Below the pieces are notes generated by a model. The model made no database searches. It was not told where the DNA came from and saw only the letters and a program-made list of their open reading frames with translations. Positions 1-9,312 of a DNA stretch of 64,000 nucleotides are shown piece by piece (the first letter of the stretch is position 1; each line of letters starts with the position of its first letter). This stretch comes from Prevotella sp. Lineage in GTDB: Bacteria; Bacteroidota; Bacteroidia; Bacteroidales; Bacteroidaceae. Location of the stretch: assembly GCA_022641735.1 (NCBI GenBank), contig JALCDQ010000010.1, positions 1 through 64,000 on the forward strand, read 5' to 3'. Made by a program: the position numbers and the translations under genes.

Positions 1-32
1 CAAAGATAGCAAAAATTTCCCTAATATCCAAA
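1..32 (-). promoter_or_regulatory. Promoter firing off the left edge
   Basis: On the minus strand a -7 box TATCTTTG (complement of positions 1-8) lies 20 bp from a TTTG -33 box (complement of 29-32). This matches the Bacteroidota primary-sigma consensus. The gene it would serve lies left of the window and is not visible. Confidence 0.6.
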
Positions 33-475
33 TTTTCAATGACTTATGTCATTGTTACTTGTAATAGAAAATTACTCCAGAAAGAACAGAGGGAAGGGTA
101 TCCGCTTATCCCGAACTCACGTTAATAGTAATAATAATATGATTATAATAATATTATAGTTAATAAGTTAAGATATTTTACTAAAAATTCATTTTTCCGC
201 CTTTCGGTCAAAAATCCTCCTTCAGAATTCTGCCAAATAGGGCATTTTTTTATTTTTTATTTTTTATTTTTTATTTTCTGGAAGAATCGTCTATGTTGTT
301 TTGGTTGATTTTTATTTTACAAAATTAATTTTGAGTTTCTAAGTTCTCGGATTTTTAACTATTACTTATTACCTATTAATTTTCCGAAGGAAATTCAGAA
401 GAACTCAGAAATCGTTCTTTGACTTATTGATACAAAAATGAAGCCTGGCGGCTTTCAATAAATTGAAAAATGGGC
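33..475. other. AT-rich non-coding stretch with a heptanucleotide run
   Basis: I see no supportable gene here. The sequence is AT-rich with many short ATAAT-type runs at about 125-165. At about 251-277 the 7-mer TATTTTT is repeated nearly four times in tandem. A plus-strand reading frame starting at 463 is only the antisense of the lipoprotein gene. Confidence 0.6.
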
Positions 476-516
476 ATGAAAAAAGGAGACTTCTGCCCTT
501 CTGGCTTCAGTCTCCT
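476..516 (-). terminator. Rho-independent terminator of the glycine-zipper lipoprotein gene
   Basis: On the minus strand a GGAGACT stem (509-515) pairs with AGTCTCC (485-491) around a long loop and is followed by six T residues. It sits about 30 bp past the lipoprotein stop codon. Confidence 0.75.
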
Positions 517-543
517 GTGTTTATGTTAAAAAACTCGAGCTTC

Positions 544-1515
544 CTATTTGCTACGTGTAGGGATATTGAATTCGCTCACTTTCGAAATCTTGTTGTTGTC
601 GCCCTGAATGACGGAGATGCAGATTTTGGCGGTGCCGTCTTTCAAACGATTGTCGGCTTTCACCAATGCGGTATAGCGAATGCCCTTTCCGGGATTGATT
701 TTCTCCACGTGAATGCCCGGAGAGATGAAGATGTGCTTGTTGCCGGTAGCTTCAACGACTGTAGGCTGGACATCATAGAGGACAGACTGCCCTTTGTTGA
801 TGACTTCGAAGATGACTTTGCAAAGCTCCCCCCGTGAAATCACGTTGTCCTGATTGTCGTCTACAAAGCGGGCGTTGCGAATCTCAATGGATGGCGTGTA
901 GGAGTAAGCTCCTGCAAGGTTTTCCACGCTGGAGGTAGCGGGCAACGTGGTCGTAGGCTTTTGAGCGGTATAGTTGCCGTTGTAGTCAGAGCCGTTGAAA
1001 TCATAGATGCGGTCGTCGCCACTATTGGTCTCGTCAAGTCCACTGCCATAATTGCCGTTGTCAGAGGTTGTAGCGCCTTGATTGACTGAGCCTTGAGTGG
1101 CAGGTGTCTGGGTGTTGTTGCCTTGACCGTAATTGCCACGAGTGGCTGGTGCCTGACTGTAGTTGTCATTGTTGTAATTGCCCTGATTATAGTTGTCATT
1201 GTAATTGCCTTGGTTGTTGCCTTGGTAATCGCCTTGCTGGGCACGACGGGCCTTCACGGCTTCGCGATGGGCTATCACTTCGTCTTGGGCTCTCTGGTCA
1301 GCAGCGTTGCCTATAGCGGCGCCGATAGCGGCTCCACCTGCTATGCCGATGATGGTGCCCACATCAGAGCCACGAGGACCATCGCTCAGGCCTCCGATGG
1401 CACTGCCTAAAATAGAGCCTAACGTTACGCCTGTATAGGCGCCTGCTCCTGTATAAGTACCGCAACTGCTCATGAGCAAGAGGGCACTGACTGCGATGAT
1501 AGTATTTCTTTTCAT
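544..1515 (-). CDS. Glycine-zipper outer-envelope lipoprotein
   Basis: 323-residue hypothetical lipoprotein. The N-terminus is a type II signal peptide with lipobox LMSSC, so Cys18 would be lipidated. Residues about 24-75 are very rich in Gly and Ala with GxxxG spacing (glycine zipper, as in the SlyB/Rick_17kDa/OmpA-linked families), which could insert into or span a membrane. Residues about 95-150 are a low-complexity Asn/Gln/Gly/Tyr linker with repeated NYNQG-like units. Residues about 205-320 look like a beta-sandwich of CARDB type (assignment by pattern only). It has its own promoter and terminator and is separate from the ribosomal cluster upstream. The role is unknown; an envelope-structure function is inference. 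Confidence 0.8.
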   Translation of the reverse strand: MKRNTIIAVSALLLMSSCGTYTGAGAYTGVTLGSILGSAIGGLSDGPRGSDVGTIIGIAGGAAIGAAIGNAADQRAQDEVIAHREAVKARRAQQGDYQGNNQGNYNDNYNQGNYNNDNYSQAPATRGNYGQGNNTQTPATQGSVNQGATTSDNGNYGSGLDETNSGDDRIYDFNGSDYNGNYTAQKPTTTLPATSSVENLAGAYSYTPSIEIRNARFVDDNQDNVISRGELCKVIFEVINKGQSVLYDVQPTVVEATGNKHIFISPGIHVEKINPGKGIRYTALVKADNRLKDGTAKICISVIQGDNNKISKVSEFNIPTRSK

Positions 1516-1540
1516 ATTTCTTCGAATTATTAATCTGGTG

Positions 1541-1548
1541 CAAAGATA
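1541..1548 (-). promoter_or_regulatory. -7 box of the lipoprotein gene
   Basis: TATCTTTG on the minus strand, 26 bp before the lipoprotein ATG. No good TTTG -33 box is visible at the expected distance. Confidence 0.5.
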
Positions 1549-1695
1549 ATGGATTTGCGGAATAGGAAAAATCTCTTTTCCCTAAATTGATGTAGGGATT
1601 TCCCTAAAACTGCAATTGGAGAAGCAGAATACAACGCGCTGACTTACAGCATCTTCTGCACAGGCATAGATTTCAAGCCACGCTGATATCTGCCA

Positions 1696-1727
1696 TAAAA
1701 AAACGCTCCCCAAATCAATGGGAAGCG
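1696..1727 (-). terminator. Terminator at the end of the ribosomal supercluster
   Basis: On the minus strand CGCTTCCC (1720-1727) pairs with GGGGAGCG (1704-1711) around an 8-nt loop, followed by seven T residues. It lies 30 bp beyond the rplQ stop and closes the long ribosomal transcription unit. Confidence 0.85.
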
Positions 1728-1756
1728 CCCTATAGAGTGTAAGATTGATTAATCTC

Positions 1757-2365
1757 TTATTCTGCCTTTGGCTCTTCTGCTGCCGGAGTTTCCTCTGCCT
1801 TTGGAGCCTCTTCAGCTGCCTCGACTTTCTTTGCCTTAGGAGCTTTAGGAGCCTCAGCCTTAGGAGCTTCTTCAGCCTTCACCTCTTCAGCTACTGGAGC
1901 CTCAGCGGTTGCAGCCTTTGAAGGACGACGGCTACGACGAGTCTTCTTTTCAGCCTTAGGTGCCTTAGCCATGTTGTCATCGAAGTCAACGAGCTCGATG
2001 AAAGCCTGAGGAGCAGCGTCGCCCTGGCGAGTACCTAATTTGATGATGCGGGTATAGCCGCCTGGACGGTCGCCCACTTTGTCAATGACAGATACCTTGC
2101 CTTCTGACTTGGTCTTGGCTGTTCCGAAGAGTTCATTGATGGCGTCTTTGTTCTGCAGATAACTGAAAACAACGCGGCGTGAATTAACAGAATCATCCTT
2201 AGCCTTTGTAATCAACGGCTCAACATATCTCTTCAAAGCCTTGGCTTTAGCGAGGGTCGTAGTGATTCTTTTGTGCAGGATCAAACTTGTTGCCATATTT
2301 GCGAGCAAACTGGCGCGATGACTTGCAGTACGGCCCAGATGGTTGAAATTTTTATTATGTCTCAT
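1757..2365 (-). CDS. rplQ: 50S ribosomal protein L17 with long C-terminal tail
   Basis: Large-subunit protein near the tunnel exit. The L17 core (start [17 protein letters not shown], about residues 1-125) is standard. It is followed by a low-complexity tail (about 140-202) made almost only of Ala, Lys, Glu and Pro, in repeats such as EAPKAE. The usual bacterial L17 is about 115-130 residues, so the tail adds about 70. It is the last gene of the cluster, 25 bp after rpoA and just before a strong terminator. The tail is probably disordered and surface exposed; its role is unknown. Confidence 0.97.
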   Translation of the reverse strand: MRHNKNFNHLGRTASHRASLLANMATSLILHKRITTTLAKAKALKRYVEPLITKAKDDSVNSRRVVFSYLQNKDAINELFGTAKTKSEGKVSVIDKVGDRPGGYTRIIKLGTRQGDAAPQAFIELVDFDDNMAKAPKAEKKTRRSRRPSKAATAEAPVAEEVKAEEAPKAEAPKAPKAKKVEAAEEAPKAEETPAAEEPKAE

Positions 2366-2390
2366 TTTTTGTTTTTACTTTTTGCGGACA

Positions 2391-3383
2391 TTATTCTTTG
2401 TCCAGTTTATACTTTGATATATCAGTTCCAAACGACAGATTCAGACCCTCGAGCAAATCATCAAGCTCTGAGAGCGATTTCTTACCAAAGTTGCGGAACT
2501 TCAGGAGGTCGGTCTTGTTGAATTGTACCAAATCTCCAAGTGTCTCCACATCAGCAGCCTTCAAGCAGTTGAGAGCACGAACAGAAAGGTTCATGTCGAC
2601 GAGCTTGGTCTTGAGCAACTGACGCATGTGAAGCACTTCCTCATCAAACTCCTGGTTGCCGTCCTGGTCAGGATTCTCAAGAGTGATCTTCTCATCTGAG
2701 AACAGCATGAAGTGATAGATAAGGATTTTGGCAGCCTCTTTCAGCGCATCCTTCGGGTGAATGGAACCATCCGTAGTAACTTCGATAACCAGCTTGTCAT
2801 AGTCGGTCTTTTGCTCGACACGATAAGACTCCACTGAATATTTCACGTTGCGGATAGGAGTGTAGATTGAATCGATTGGGAGTACATTAACATCAGTGCA
2901 GAATTCGCGGTTCTCATCAGCCGGAACATAGCCACGGCCTTTGTTAATGGAGATGTCTATCTGCATTGAAGCTTTCGCATCTAAATGACAAATCACCAAT
3001 TCAGGGTTTAACACTTCAAATCCAGTCAGATATTTGCCCATATCGCCTGCCTTAAAAACGGTTGTGTTTTCAACAGTGATACTAACTTTCTCGTTCTCGA
3101 ATTCTTCTACTACTTGCTTGAATCTTACTTGCTTGAGATTCAAGATGATGTTGGTGACATCTTCTTTGACACCGGGCACGGAAGAGAATTCATGCTCAAC
3201 GCCTCCGATGCGGATGGTGTTGATGGCATAACCTTCCAGCGATGAAAGAAGGATGCGGCGGAGAGCGTTACCGATGGTAACACCGAAGCCAGGCTCAAGA
3301 GGACGGAATTCGAACTTGCCGAAATGGTCGTTAGCCTCCAGCATCACTACTTTATCAGGTTTTTGAAATGCTAATATTGCCAT
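2391..3383 (-). CDS. rpoA: RNA polymerase alpha subunit
   Basis: 330 residues, the normal length. The N-terminal domain (about 1-230) carries the dimerisation and assembly fold, with the family block [16 protein letters not shown] short linker leads to the C-terminal domain (about 255-320), with [18 protein letters not shown] and the helix-hairpin-helix region [13 protein letters not shown] that contacts UP elements and activators. It lies between rpsD and rplQ, as in the bacterial alpha operon, and would assemble with the beta and beta' subunits encoded at 23-31 kb. Confidence 0.99.
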   Translation of the reverse strand: MAILAFQKPDKVVMLEANDHFGKFEFRPLEPGFGVTIGNALRRILLSSLEGYAINTIRIGGVEHEFSSVPGVKEDVTNIILNLKQVRFKQVVEEFENEKVSITVENTTVFKAGDMGKYLTGFEVLNPELVICHLDAKASMQIDISINKGRGYVPADENREFCTDVNVLPIDSIYTPIRNVKYSVESYRVEQKTDYDKLVIEVTTDGSIHPKDALKEAAKILIYHFMLFSDEKITLENPDQDGNQEFDEEVLHMRQLLKTKLVDMNLSVRALNCLKAADVETLGDLVQFNKTDLLKFRNFGKKSLSELDDLLEGLNLSFGTDISKYKLDKE

Positions 3384-3395
3384 TAATTTACTAAT

Positions 3396-4004
3396 TTATG
3401 CTTTAGAGTACAACTCAACGATTAACTGTTCCTTTATATTCTCTGGGATGTCTGCACGCTCCGGCTTATGCAAGAACTTGCCACTCTTTGTATTCTCATC
3501 CCACTCGAGCCAAGGGTATTTGCTATGATTGAAGCCTGCAAGGGCAGCATCGATGACCTCAAGAGATTTTGCTTTCTCACGAACACCAATTACCTGACCA
3601 GGTTTAACTGCATAAGACGGGATGTTGACAACCTCACCATCGACAACAATGTGCTTGTGGCCAACGAGCTGACGAGCAGCTGCGCGGGTTGGAGCAATGC
3701 CCATACGGAACACTACATTGTCAAGACGGCTCTCGAGGCTCTGAAGGAGAACCTCACCGGTGATGCCATCAGCCTGAGCGGCTTTATCAAACATATTACG
3801 GAACTGACGCTCAAGCACACCATAAGTGTACTTAGCTTTCTGCTTCTCTGCCAACATGACACCATACTCAGATTGCTTTCTGCGACGATTGTTGCCATGC
3901 TGTCCAGGAGGGAAGTTTCTCTTGGACAAAACTTTGTCAGCACCAAAAATGGGTTCACCAAATCGGCGTGCAATTTTAGATTTCGGACCTATATACTTTG
4001 CCAT
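3396..4004 (-). CDS. rpsD: 30S ribosomal protein S4
   Basis: 202 residues. It begins [20 protein letters not shown], the non-zinc form without an N-terminal Cys knuckle. The S4 RNA-binding domain (about 93-155) has [11 protein letters not shown] and [17 protein letters not shown]. It binds 16S rRNA early in assembly, and in many bacteria S4 represses the alpha operon. It lies 12 bp upstream of rpoA and 66 bp downstream of rpsK. Confidence 0.99.
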   Translation of the reverse strand: MAKYIGPKSKIARRFGEPIFGADKVLSKRNFPPGQHGNNRRRKQSEYGVMLAEKQKAKYTYGVLERQFRNMFDKAAQADGITGEVLLQSLESRLDNVVFRMGIAPTRAAARQLVGHKHIVVDGEVVNIPSYAVKPGQVIGVREKAKSLEVIDAALAGFNHSKYPWLEWDENTKSGKFLHKPERADIPENIKEQLIVELYSKA

Positions 4005-4070
4005 AATATAAAAAATATTCTTTTAAAATTATAAATTACAAGAGCAAGGTGTTTGCTCTTGTCTCGATGA

Positions 4071-4460
4071 TTATACGCGACGACGCTTTGGTGGACGGCA
4101 TCCATTGTGCGGTAATGGAGTAACGTCGATAATCTCTGTCACCTCGATACCGGAACCATGGATAGCGCGGATAGCACTCTCACGGCCGTTTCCAGGACCC
4201 TTCACATAAGCCTTAACCTTGCGGAGCCCAAGCTCATAAGCGATTTTTGCACAATCCTCGGCTGCCATTTGTGCAGCATAGGGAGTATTCTTTTTAGAAC
4301 CACGGAAGCCCATCTTGCCGGCAGAAGACCAGGCAATAACCTGTCCTTCAGCGTTAGTCAGGGATACGATGATGTTATTGAAAGAACTGTGAACATGGAG
4401 CTGACCGATAGCGTCAACTCTCACATTTCTTTTCTTTGAAGTTGCTTTTGTTTTTGCCAT
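4071..4460 (-). CDS. rpsK: 30S ribosomal protein S11
   Basis: 129 residues, full length. The blocks [30 protein letters not shown] and the C-terminal [13 protein letters not shown] are diagnostic. It is a platform protein near the 3' end of 16S rRNA. It follows rpsM by 20 bp in the alpha-operon order S13-S11-S4. Confidence 0.99.
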   Translation of the reverse strand: MAKTKATSKKRNVRVDAIGQLHVHSSFNNIIVSLTNAEGQVIAWSSAGKMGFRGSKKNTPYAAQMAAEDCAKIAYELGLRKVKAYVKGPGNGRESAIRAIHGSGIEVTEIIDVTPLPHNGCRPPKRRRV

Positions 4461-4480
4461 AATTAATTTCCTCCCCTGAA

Positions 4481-4861
4481 TTACTTAGTAGCCTTCTTCT
4501 TGTTAGCAACAGTCTTCTTCTTTCCCTTACGGGTACGAGCATTGTTCTTAGTGCTCTGGCCGCGAACAGGAAGACCATTACGATGTCTAATTCCACGATA
4601 GCATCCGATATCCATCAGGCGCTTAATGTTCATTTGAACCTCTGAACGGAGGTCACCTTCTACTTTGAATCCAGCGCCGATAATTTCACGGATTTTGGCT
4701 GCTTGATCGTCAGACCATTCACTGACCTTCAAGTCACGGTTCACACCGGCCTTATCCAATATCTTTGCTGAACTACTTCGACCTATACCATAGATATAAG
4801 TCAATGCGATTTCGCCACGCTTATTCTGGGGCAAATCTACTCCAACAATTCTTATTGCCAT
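4481..4861 (-). CDS. rpsM: 30S ribosomal protein S13
   Basis: 126 residues. The start [20 protein letters not shown], the H2TH-like helices and the motif [13 protein letters not shown](S/T)KNNARTRKG are typical. The C-terminal tail is Lys-rich. S13 sits in the head of the 30S subunit and contacts P-site tRNA and L5. A separate -7 box at 4913-4920 suggests that transcription can also start just upstream of this gene. Confidence 0.99.
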   Translation of the reverse strand: MAIRIVGVDLPQNKRGEIALTYIYGIGRSSSAKILDKAGVNRDLKVSEWSDDQAAKIREIIGAGFKVEGDLRSEVQMNIKRLMDIGCYRGIRHRNGLPVRGQSTKNNARTRKGKKKTVANKKKATK

Positions 4862-4912
4862 TTGTTAATTGAATAAATTAATTTGTAATTTTACGATTTT
4901 GCTAAAAGCATG

Positions 4913-4920
4913 CAAAGGTA
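4913..4920 (-). promoter_or_regulatory. Internal promoter (-7 box) ahead of rpsM
   Basis: TACCTTTG on the minus strand, about 50 bp upstream of rpsM, in the 102-bp rpmJ-rpsM gap. This is one of the longer gaps inside the cluster. It could give the alpha operon (rpsM-rpsK-rpsD-rpoA-rplQ) its own start. No clear -33 box is seen. Confidence 0.5.
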
Positions 4921-4963
4921 CGCATAAATCTGTAGTTATATGCGGTTTTGCAATTATTTAACA

Positions 4964-5080
4964 TTAACCCTGGCGCATTTTGTACTTAGGGTTTTTCTTG
5001 TTGATAACGAACAAACGACCTTTACGACGAACTATCTTACAGTCGGGAGTACGTTTCTTTAATGATGCTCTTGTCTTCAT
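4964..5080 (-). CDS. rpmJ: 50S ribosomal protein L36
   Basis: 38 codons, [20 protein letters not shown] to ...KYKMRQG. Its small size and position between infA and rpsM are typical. The zinc ribbon is degenerate: the first Cys ([10 protein letters not shown]) is present, but the later Cys/His ligands of the classic CxxC...CxxxxH form are missing, so this is the zinc-free (C-minus) version. It lies 10 bp after infA. Confidence 0.95.
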   Translation of the reverse strand: MKTRASLKKRTPDCKIVRRKGRLFVINKKNPKYKMRQG

Positions 5081-5090
5081 ATCTTAAATA

Positions 5091-5309
5091 TTACTTGTAT
5101 CTGAACACTATTCTACCCTTGGTAAGGTCATAAGGACTCATTGCCACCTTGACCTTATCTCCGGGAAGAATCTTTATATAGTGCATTCTCATTTTGCCTG
5201 AGATGTGCGCTATAATCTGAACTTCATTTTTAAGCTCTACGCGGAAAACCGCATTCGACAAACTCTCAATGATAGTTCCGTCTTGCTCTATAGCAGCCTG
5301 TTTTGCCAT
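5091..5309 (-). CDS. infA: Translation initiation factor IF-1
   Basis: 72 residues, the usual length, forming a single OB (S1-like) fold. It has [39 protein letters not shown] and the C-terminal [15 protein letters not shown]. It occupies the 30S A site during initiation. It follows secY directly, with 63 bp between; the map gene that often stands here is absent. Confidence 0.98.
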   Translation of the reverse strand: MAKQAAIEQDGTIIESLSNAVFRVELKNEVQIIAHISGKMRMHYIKILPGDKVKVAMSPYDLTKGRIVFRYK

Positions 5310-5372
5310 ATTTATTATTCTAACTTTCTTAATTCACCTTCCATACGTATTGCAATGGGATGCCGCGCTGCA

Positions 5373-6710
5373 TTAATATGCAGAAACGGCACCACTGCGG
5401 GTACGACCGGAATTCAGAAGTCCATCATAATGACGCATCAGCAGGTAGCTCTCAATTTGCTGTAAGGTATCGATGACAACACCCACAAGAATCAGCAATG
5501 ATGTGCCTCCAAAGAACTGAGAAAACTCTCTCTGAACGTTCAGGAATCCTGTCAAGGCCGGCATGATAGCGATGAAAGCGATGAACAATGAACCTGGGAA
5601 AGTGATACGTGACATCACGGTATCAATATACTCGGCTGTGTCTTTTCCTGGTTTAACACCAGGGATAAAACCATTGTTACGTTTCATATCTTCAGCCATC
5701 TGAGTTGGATTCAGGGTGATTGCAGTATAGAAATATGTAAAGGCGATAACCAGAATTACATAAATCACATTGTAAAGCATACTGCGAGTATCCATCAGAT
5801 TTTGGACAAGCCAGCTGGCATTCTCGCTCTGATACTGAACAATGGCCAATGGAATGAACATCAATGCCTGAGCAAAGATGATAGGCATCACATTAGCAGC
5901 GAACAGCTTCAGTGGAATATACTGACGGGCGCCACCATATTGCTTATTTCCCACAAGGCGTTTTGCATATTGCACAGGGACTTTGCGGGTACCTTGCACA
6001 AGCAGAATCGACGCGCAGACAACGAAATAAAGAATCAGGATTTCAACAATGAACATCACCAGACCGCCACCGCTGATAGCAGTGAAGCGGGAGCCGACCT
6101 CCTGCACAAAGGCTTGAGGAAGGCGCGCGATGATACCTATCATAATGATAAGTGAGATTCCATTGCCTACTCCTTTATCCGTAATACGTTCGCCTAACCA
6201 AAGGATGAACATACTTCCAGCTGCAAGGATGATAGTTGCCGGGATGATGAAGACTGACCATGAAATACCGGAAGCCAAAGCCTGGCTTGCCTGGTTCTTC
6301 AGGTTAATCAGATAAGACGGAGCCTGGAAGAGCAGAATTGCCACAGTCAGGACACGAGTATACCAGTTAATCTTCTTACGGCCACTTTCTCCTTCACGCT
6401 GCATCTTCTGGAAATAAGGCACAGCTACGGCTAAAAGTTGCATCACAATCGAAGCCGAGATGTAAGGCATGATTCCTAAAGCAAAAATAGAAGCATGAGA
6501 GAATCCACCACCAGAGAACATGTCCAACAGTGACATTAAGCCACCAGCGGTTTGCGACTGAAGTTTCTGCAACATGCCCGGATTAATACCAGGAAGCACG
6601 ACAAACGAGCCAAAACGATAAATAGCCGTAAAGAGAAGAGTAATGAGGAGACGCTGACGCAAATCCTCTATCTTCCAACAGTTCTTTAGTGTCTCAATAA
6701 ACTTTTTCAT
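5373..6710 (-). CDS. secY: Preprotein translocase channel subunit SecY
   Basis: 445 residues with about ten transmembrane helices. Family landmarks are the N-terminal DLRQRLLITLLFTAIYRFGSF, the plug region near residues 55-75 (GGLMSLLDMFSGGGFSHASIFALGIMPYISASI, split here by helix breaks), and the cytoplasmic loop QGTRKVPVQYAKR. It forms the inner-membrane channel with SecE (34258-34449). It lies 4 bp after rplO, the classic spc-operon order, so it is translationally close to L15. Confidence 0.98.
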   Translation of the reverse strand: MKKFIETLKNCWKIEDLRQRLLITLLFTAIYRFGSFVVLPGINPGMLQKLQSQTAGGLMSLLDMFSGGGFSHASIFALGIMPYISASIVMQLLAVAVPYFQKMQREGESGRKKINWYTRVLTVAILLFQAPSYLINLKNQASQALASGISWSVFIIPATIILAAGSMFILWLGERITDKGVGNGISLIIMIGIIARLPQAFVQEVGSRFTAISGGGLVMFIVEILILYFVVCASILLVQGTRKVPVQYAKRLVGNKQYGGARQYIPLKLFAANVMPIIFAQALMFIPLAIVQYQSENASWLVQNLMDTRSMLYNVIYVILVIAFTYFYTAITLNPTQMAEDMKRNNGFIPGVKPGKDTAEYIDTVMSRITFPGSLFIAFIAIMPALTGFLNVQREFSQFFGGTSLLILVGVVIDTLQQIESYLLMRHYDGLLNSGRTRSGAVSAY

Positions 6711-6714
6711 CTAC

Positions 6715-7161
6715 TTAGATTATAGTTGCGCTTCCACCTACTGCCTTGATAGCCTCTTCAGCAGTCTTAGAAAACGCATTTGCTGTAACTTCAATTTTTG
6801 CTTTTAATTCTCCGTTGCCAAGTATTTTCACTAAGACCTTACCATTGGTAAGTCCAGCTTCCTTAAGCTCAGCAATTCCAATCTTCGTGAGATTCTTCTC
6901 TTCAGCAAGTTTCTGGAGAGTGGACAAATTAACTGCAAGATATTCCTTGTGATTGATATTCTTGAATCCAGCTTTAGGAACACGACGCTGCAAAGGCATC
7001 TGACCTCCTTCAAAACCAATTTTTCTCTTATAGCCAGAACGCGCTTTGGCACCCTTGCTACCGCGGGTAGATGTACCTCCAAGTCCGGAACCTGTACCAC
7101 GACCCAAACGACGGCGAGTATGTGTAGAGCCTTCTGCTGGCTTCAAATTATTTAATTTCAT
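6715..7161 (-). CDS. rplO: 50S ribosomal protein L15
   Basis: 148 residues. It starts MKLNNLKPAEGSTHTRRRLG, followed by the Gly/Arg-rich N-terminal extension GRGTGSGLGGTSTRGSKG that threads into 23S rRNA. The C-terminal globular part has LTNGKVLVKILGNGELKAK and ends FSKTAEEAIKAVGGSATII. It lies 21 bp after rpmD. Confidence 0.98.
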   Translation of the reverse strand: MKLNNLKPAEGSTHTRRRLGRGTGSGLGGTSTRGSKGAKARSGYKRKIGFEGGQMPLQRRVPKAGFKNINHKEYLAVNLSTLQKLAEEKNLTKIGIAELKEAGLTNGKVLVKILGNGELKAKIEVTANAFSKTAEEAIKAVGGSATII

Positions 7162-7182
7162 AATCGATCTGAATTTAAATGT

Positions 7183-7359
7183 TTATTTAACTATTTCTAC
7201 GAGATGATGAACCTTACGGATCATACCAAGATTGCTAGGAGTGTCTTCAACCTCAACAACCTGAGAAATCTTATGAAGTCCGAGTGAGATAAGGGTTTTC
7301 TTCTGATCTACAGGAGCACCGATTCTACTTTTGATCTGTTTGATTTTAATTGTTGCCAT
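7183..7359 (-). CDS. rpmD: 50S ribosomal protein L30
   Basis: 58 codons. It starts MATIKIKQIKSRIGAPVDQK, has the family block TLISLGLHKISQVVEVEDTP, and ends MIRKVHHLVEIVK. It lies between rpsE (16 bp upstream) and rplO, as in other spc operons. It is a small non-essential-type 50S protein that binds 5S/23S rRNA. Confidence 0.96.
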   Translation of the reverse strand: MATIKIKQIKSRIGAPVDQKKTLISLGLHKISQVVEVEDTPSNLGMIRKVHHLVEIVK

Positions 7360-7375
7360 GTTTATATTCTCCTAT

Positions 7376-7888
7376 TTAGCCATTAAATACTTTATCCATG
7401 CCAATGCCACGCTCGCCTGCAATTGCATAAGCATCACGCATCTGGCTAAGAGCCAGGATGGTAGCTTTTACCAAGTTGTGGGCATTTGATGAGCCTTTAG
7501 ACTTTGCGATGACATCTTTGATTCCTGCACTCTCAAGAACTGCACGCATAGCACCTCCAGCCTTTAGACCTGTACCGGCAGCAGCTGGCTTGAGAAGTAC
7601 CTGTGCACCACCAAACTTCACCTCAATCTCGTGAGGGATTGTTCCTTTGAGCACTGGAACCTTAACAAGATTTTTCTTTGCAGATTCTGTACCTTTAGAA
7701 ATAGCTGAAGTTACTTCACCAGCTTTTCCAAGACCCCAGCCAATAACACCATTGCCGTCTCCAACAACGACGATAGCAGCGAATGTGAAGGTACGACCAC
7801 CCTTTGTAACTTTAGTTACACGGTTGATAGCGACCAAACGGTCTTTCAGTTCAACGTCACTATTTACTTTTACTTTATTCATTGCCAT
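7376..7888 (-). CDS. rpsE: 30S ribosomal protein S5
   Basis: 170 residues. The double-stranded RNA-binding-like N-terminal domain has [19 protein letters not shown] and [20 protein letters not shown]. The C-terminal domain has [20 protein letters not shown] and the helix [19 protein letters not shown]. It acts in decoding fidelity and mRNA unwinding at the entry site. It lies 6 bp after rplR. Confidence 0.99.
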   Translation of the reverse strand: MAMNKVKVNSDVELKDRLVAINRVTKVTKGGRTFTFAAIVVVGDGNGVIGWGLGKAGEVTSAISKGTESAKKNLVKVPVLKGTIPHEIEVKFGGAQVLLKPAAAGTGLKAGGAMRAVLESAGIKDVIAKSKGSSNAHNLVKATILALSQMRDAYAIAGERGIGMDKVFNG

Positions 7889-7894
7889 AATCGT

Positions 7895-8239
7895 TTAAAA
7901 TTTAAGACCACCTTCACGTGCGCCATCAGCTAAAGCCTGAACACGACCATGATAGAGATAACCATTACGATCGAAAACTACGGTCTCAACACCTGCAGTC
8001 TTTGCTTTTTCAGCTACTAATGCACCGACTTTCTTTGCCTGATCAATCTTTGGCATTTTCTCAAGTCCAAGAGAAGAGGCTGCTGCAAGAGTCTTACCTG
8101 TCAAATCATTAATAATCTGCGCGTATATCTGCTTGTTAGAGCGGAACACACTTAGGCGCGGACGTTCATCTGTTCCTTTCACATTCTTACGGATGCGGAA
8201 CTTTATCTTAATTCGTCTTTCAACTTTCTTTGTTGTCAT
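7895..8239 (-). CDS. rplR: 50S ribosomal protein L18
   Basis: 114 residues. It has [20 protein letters not shown], the 5S-rRNA-binding core [20 protein letters not shown], and the ending [26 protein letters not shown]. It binds 5S rRNA with L5. It lies between rplF and rpsE. Confidence 0.98.
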   Translation of the reverse strand: MTTKKVERRIKIKFRIRKNVKGTDERPRLSVFRSNKQIYAQIINDLTGKTLAAASSLGLEKMPKIDQAKKVGALVAEKAKTAGVETVVFDRNGYLYHGRVQALADGAREGGLKF

Positions 8240-8258
8240 AATTGTAAATCAATTAAAA

Positions 8259-8831
8259 TTATTTAGCAGCAGCTGTCTTTCCTGACTTTCTGCGAATAAC
8301 CTCACCTTGGAATAAGATACCCTTGCCCTTATAAGGTTCAGGCATACGGAAAGAACGAATTTTAGCACAAATCAGTCCTAACAACTGCTTATCACAGGTT
8401 TCAAGAGTTATGATAGGGTTCTGATTTCTTTCAGATTTAGTTTCAACCTTAACTTCCTTAGGCAGTTGTATAAATATAGGGTGAGAGTAACCGAGAGAGA
8501 ACTCCACCAAGTTGCCTTGGTTGGAAACACGGTAACCAACGCCTACGAGCTCCAAAGTCTTCTTGTATCCTTCACTTACACCTACAACCATGTTGTTGAC
8601 CAAAGAACGATACAGACCATGGAAAGCCTGTTTCTGCTTGCTATCTACAGAACTTTTTTCATCAACCTCAAATGTGATTTTGCCATCTTCATTCTTGTAA
8701 ACGATAGATGGGTCAACCTTCTGAGAAAGTTCTCCTTTAGGTCCCTTTACGGTAACGACATTCGTTTTCTCATCATAGTTAACAGTAACTCCTGATGGGA
8801 TCATAATTGGTAATTTTCCTATTCTTGACAT
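8259..8831 (-). CDS. rplF: 50S ribosomal protein L6
   Basis: 190 residues from MSRIGKLPIMIPSGVTVNYD. A longer frame starts ten codons earlier (8861) and would overlap rpsH by 16 bp. I prefer 8831 because a strong GGAGG ribosome-binding site lies about 8 nt upstream and the family start is MSRIGK. The two L6 repeats end with the conserved block RSFRMPEPYKGKGILFQGE. L6 stabilises the base of the L7/L12 stalk near the factor-binding site. Confidence 0.97.
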   Translation of the reverse strand: MSRIGKLPIMIPSGVTVNYDEKTNVVTVKGPKGELSQKVDPSIVYKNEDGKITFEVDEKSSVDSKQKQAFHGLYRSLVNNMVVGVSEGYKKTLELVGVGYRVSNQGNLVEFSLGYSHPIFIQLPKEVKVETKSERNQNPIITLETCDKQLLGLICAKIRSFRMPEPYKGKGILFQGEVIRRKSGKTAAAK

Positions 8832-8845
8832 ATTCAATCCTCCAA

Positions 8846-9241
8846 TTAATAAATGTAGCAAAGAACTTCACCGCCGATTTTTTGGTCAGCAGCTTCTTTG
8901 TTTGTCATTACACCCTGGGATGTAGATATAATAGCTATACCTAATCCATTAATTACTCTCGGCATGTCTTTATAACCAGTATACTTACGAAGTCCTGGTG
9001 TTGACACACGTTTCAAACTCTTAATCGCATTCTGCTTCGTAGCTGGATCATACTTCAAGGCAATTTTAATTGAACCTTGAGGACCATCTTCGATAAACTT
9101 GTAGTTTAAGATGTAGCCCTTTTCAAAGAGAATCTTAGTAATAGACTTCTTTAAATTAGATGCAGGCACCTCCACAACGCGGTGATGAGCCATAATTGCA
9201 TTTCTGAGTCTTGTCAGAAAATCTGCTATTGGATCTGTCAT
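8846..9241 (-). CDS. rpsH: 30S ribosomal protein S8
   Basis: 131 residues. It starts MTDPIADFLTRLRNAIMAHH. The C-terminal RNA-binding block GLGIAIISTSQGVMTNKEA is diagnostic. It is a primary binder of the 16S central domain, and in E. coli S8 is the translational repressor of the spc operon. A 71-bp gap separates it from rpsN. Confidence 0.99.
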   Translation of the reverse strand: MTDPIADFLTRLRNAIMAHHRVVEVPASNLKKSITKILFEKGYILNYKFIEDGPQGSIKIALKYDPATKQNAIKSLKRVSTPGLRKYTGYKDMPRVINGLGIAIISTSQGVMTNKEAADQKIGGEVLCYIY

Positions 9242-9312
9242 AAAAAATTTTTAATTAATCGGGACTGTCCCGACAATATTAAATAATGTATATTCTTACG
9301 TTTTTGTTATAG

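Noticed and set aside
463..837. Plus-strand frame of 124 codons
   Set aside because: It is antisense to the glycine-zipper lipoprotein gene, with no promoter or family resemblance. The same holds for the many plus-strand frames over ribosomal and rpo genes.
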